DNA of 64,000 nucleotides from Streptomyces sp. NBC_00554 (GTDB taxonomy: Bacteria; Actinomycetota; Actinomycetes; Streptomycetales; Streptomycetaceae), in NCBI RefSeq assembly GCF_041431135.1, contig NZ_CP107799.1:558001-622000 (forward strand). Reading direction: 5' to 3'. Every line of letters begins with the position of its first letter. The first letter of the stretch is position 1. Positions 62,852 through 64,000 of this stretch are shown in pieces. The notes beneath the pieces were generated by a model. That model had not been told where the DNA came from. It ran no database searches and worked only from the letters and a program-made list of their open reading frames with translations. Position numbers and translations under genes: made by a program.

Positions 62852-64000
62852 CTAGCGTGGCAGCAGGGCGAGTTCGGTGCCGCCGAGCAGGAAGGCGCCG
62901 ACGCCGAAGTTCGCGGTGGTGTCGTAGGTGACGGGCTGGCTGGACTCCGGCCGGTCGCCGACGTTCTGGACGTAGCCCAGGAAGCCGTCGGTGTGAACGG
63001 CGGTGCTCACCATGCCGTTCCAGGCTCGGGCGGCAACAGGGAGATAGGTGTTCCGGTCGACCAGGCCGGCGGCGATCGCGTACGACGTGCCGTAGAGGAA
63101 GAAGGACGTGCCGCTGGTCTCGGGGCCGGGCAGATGGGCGGCGTCGGCGAGGTTGACGTTCCAGAAGCCGTCGGTGCGCTGCACGCCGGCCAAGGCTCTC
63201 ACCAGGCGGGTCAGGGCGTCGCGGTACTCGGCGGTGTGCCGCTCGGTGGATGGGAGGGCCTTGAGCGTCTTGACGTGTCCGCCCGCCACCCATCCGTTGC
63301 CGCGCGACCACACGACCGGTTTGCCGGAGGGGGACAGGATGCCGCCGGGCAGGAAGCGTTTGTCGCGGTACCACAGGCCCGTCGTGGCGGAGTACAGGCC
63401 GGGGCCGCCCTCGATGCGCTTGGTGTGGTTGTAGAGGGAGTACAGCTTCTCCCAGAACTGGGGGTCCTGACGGAGGGCGCCCAGGCGGGCGAAGGGCGGC
63501 ATGGCCATGTGGAGGGCGTCGTCCCACCACCAGTCGTCGTTCTTGGCGGGCTGGTCCGTGTAGACCATGCGGCGCAGGGACGTCTCGATGGCGGTGAGCT
63601 TCTGCGCGTCGGGCTCGAGCGCGTACAGATCGAGGTAGGCCTGTCCGGCGTTGTGGTTGTCCGCGTGGCGGGTGGTCACTCCGCCGCTGAGTCCGTAGGC
63701 GTGCTTCTCCGCCCAGCTCCGGGCGTAGTTGAGGTAGCGGGCGCTGCCGGTCAGGCGCTGGAGGGCGAGCAGCCCGCTGAAGAAGGTGGCGTTGGCCCAG
63801 CCGTTGTCGCCGGAGTTCGTATGGGTGGCGATCCACTGGTCGGCCACGCGCCGCAGGACGGTGGTGATCTCGGCCGGGGTCGGCAGCACGGGTGAGGCGG
63901 CGCGCGGGGCGGCTTGGGGCGCGGCTTGCGCGGTGCCCGTCAGCGAGGGCGCGAGGGCGGCGGAGCCGGTGAGGGCGGCCGCGCCGGAGAGCAGGCGTCG
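62852..64000 (-). CDS. GH88/GH105-type unsaturated glucuronyl/rhamnogalacturonyl hydrolase, partial
   Basis: 382 codons are visible; the frame continues past the right edge. The segment 63890-64000 encodes the end of a signal peptide (RRLLSGAAALTGSAALAP), possibly Tat-type, so only the first few residues are missing. The (alpha/alpha)6 barrel is clear: GDNGWANATFFSGLLALQRL, DDWWWDDALHMAMPPFARLG with the likely catalytic aspartate, VVWSRGNGWVAGG and FFLYGTSYAIAAGL. These enzymes hydrate the unsaturated uronyl residue left by polysaccharide lyases on rhamnogalacturonan or similar glycans. Export is notable because YteR-type enzymes are usually cytoplasmic. Confidence 0.87.
   Translation of the reverse strand, partial: RRLLSGAAALTGSAALAPSLTGTAQAAPQAAPRAASPVLPTPAEITTVLRRVADQWIATHTNSGDNGWANATFFSGLLALQRLTGSARYLNYARSWAEKHAYGLSGGVTTRHADNHNAGQAYLDLYALEPDAQKLTAIETSLRRMVYTDQPAKNDDWWWDDALHMAMPPFARLGALRQDPQFWEKLYSLYNHTKRIEGGPGLYSATTGLWYRDKRFLPGGILSPSGKPVVWSRGNGWVAGGHVKTLKALPSTERHTAEYRDALTRLVRALAGVQRTDGFWNVNLADAAHLPGPETSGTSFFLYGTSYAIAAGLVDRNTYLPVAARAWNGMVSTAVHTDGFLGYVQNVGDRPESSQPVTYDTTANFGVGAFLLGGTELALLPR

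Overview
The window is a 64 kb stretch of a high-GC actinobacterial chromosome, almost certainly Streptomyces. It has GTG starts with purine-rich ribosome binding sites, Tat- and Sec-exported hydrolases, and many Streptomyces-typical families: the UBP zinc finger/histidine kinase/FAD oxidoreductase set, TgmA/TgmB, DUF574-type methyltransferase, DUF6629 and DUF4032. No rRNA, tRNA, phage, IS element, CRISPR array or large biosynthetic cluster was seen. The density of secreted glycan-degrading enzymes suggests an accessory or arm-proximal region.

Layout. 0-3.2 kb: a catabolic-looking set (cupin, nitrilase-fold amidase, MHS-type transporter) divergent from a DUF2848 gene, with phased GTATAC half-sites between them. 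3.2-7.6 kb: RpiB-like isomerase, methyltransferase, a hypothetical gene broken by an in-frame TAA, a frameshifted remnant of a CHAT-domain protein, a leucine-rich-repeat-variant protein with a cysteine cluster, and a small zinc-ribbon protein. 7.7-17 kb: a large secreted subtilase, DUF5990, an SDR, SthA transhydrogenase, an alpha/beta hydrolase and an acyl-CoA synthetase. 17-22 kb: a carotenoid oxygenase/membrane protein pair beside a PadR regulator, a lipoprotein, and a quinone-oxidoreductase/HxlR divergent pair. 22-29 kb: DUF6629, a fused ABC exporter, an aminotransferase-V protein, DUF4177, VOC, a lone cyclic-nucleotide domain and N-formylglutamate amidohydrolase.

29-35 kb: an amidohydrolase behind a TetR-like palindrome, a DUF4032 kinase-like protein, and then a tightly coupled three-gene unit: REC/redoxin-like/FAD oxidoreductase fusion, CNB-histidine kinase, and UBP zinc finger. 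This unit looks like a dedicated redox-signalling system and is the most interesting locus here. 35-41.5 kb: an SDR, a TetX-like monooxygenase, a remnant of the Lhr helicase N-terminus, a Clp-N-only protein divergent from a small HTH protein across a strong inverted repeat, and a DeoR/MFS/HAD cluster.

41.5-64 kb: GH78 rhamnosidase behind a LacI-type palindrome, a PHBH-like monooxygenase, a membrane pseudokinase, a TgmA/TgmB graspetide pair divergent from an HTH protein across 27-bp direct repeats, GH92 mannosidase, DUF2238 protein, aldo/keto reductase, covalent-flavin cholesterol oxidase, TMEM175-like channel, and an operon of three exported proteins that each carry a ricin-type lectin module (GH18 chitinase, beta-helix protein, ThuA protein). 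A DasR-like site lies inside the promoter of this operon. A GH105-type hydrolase runs off the right edge.
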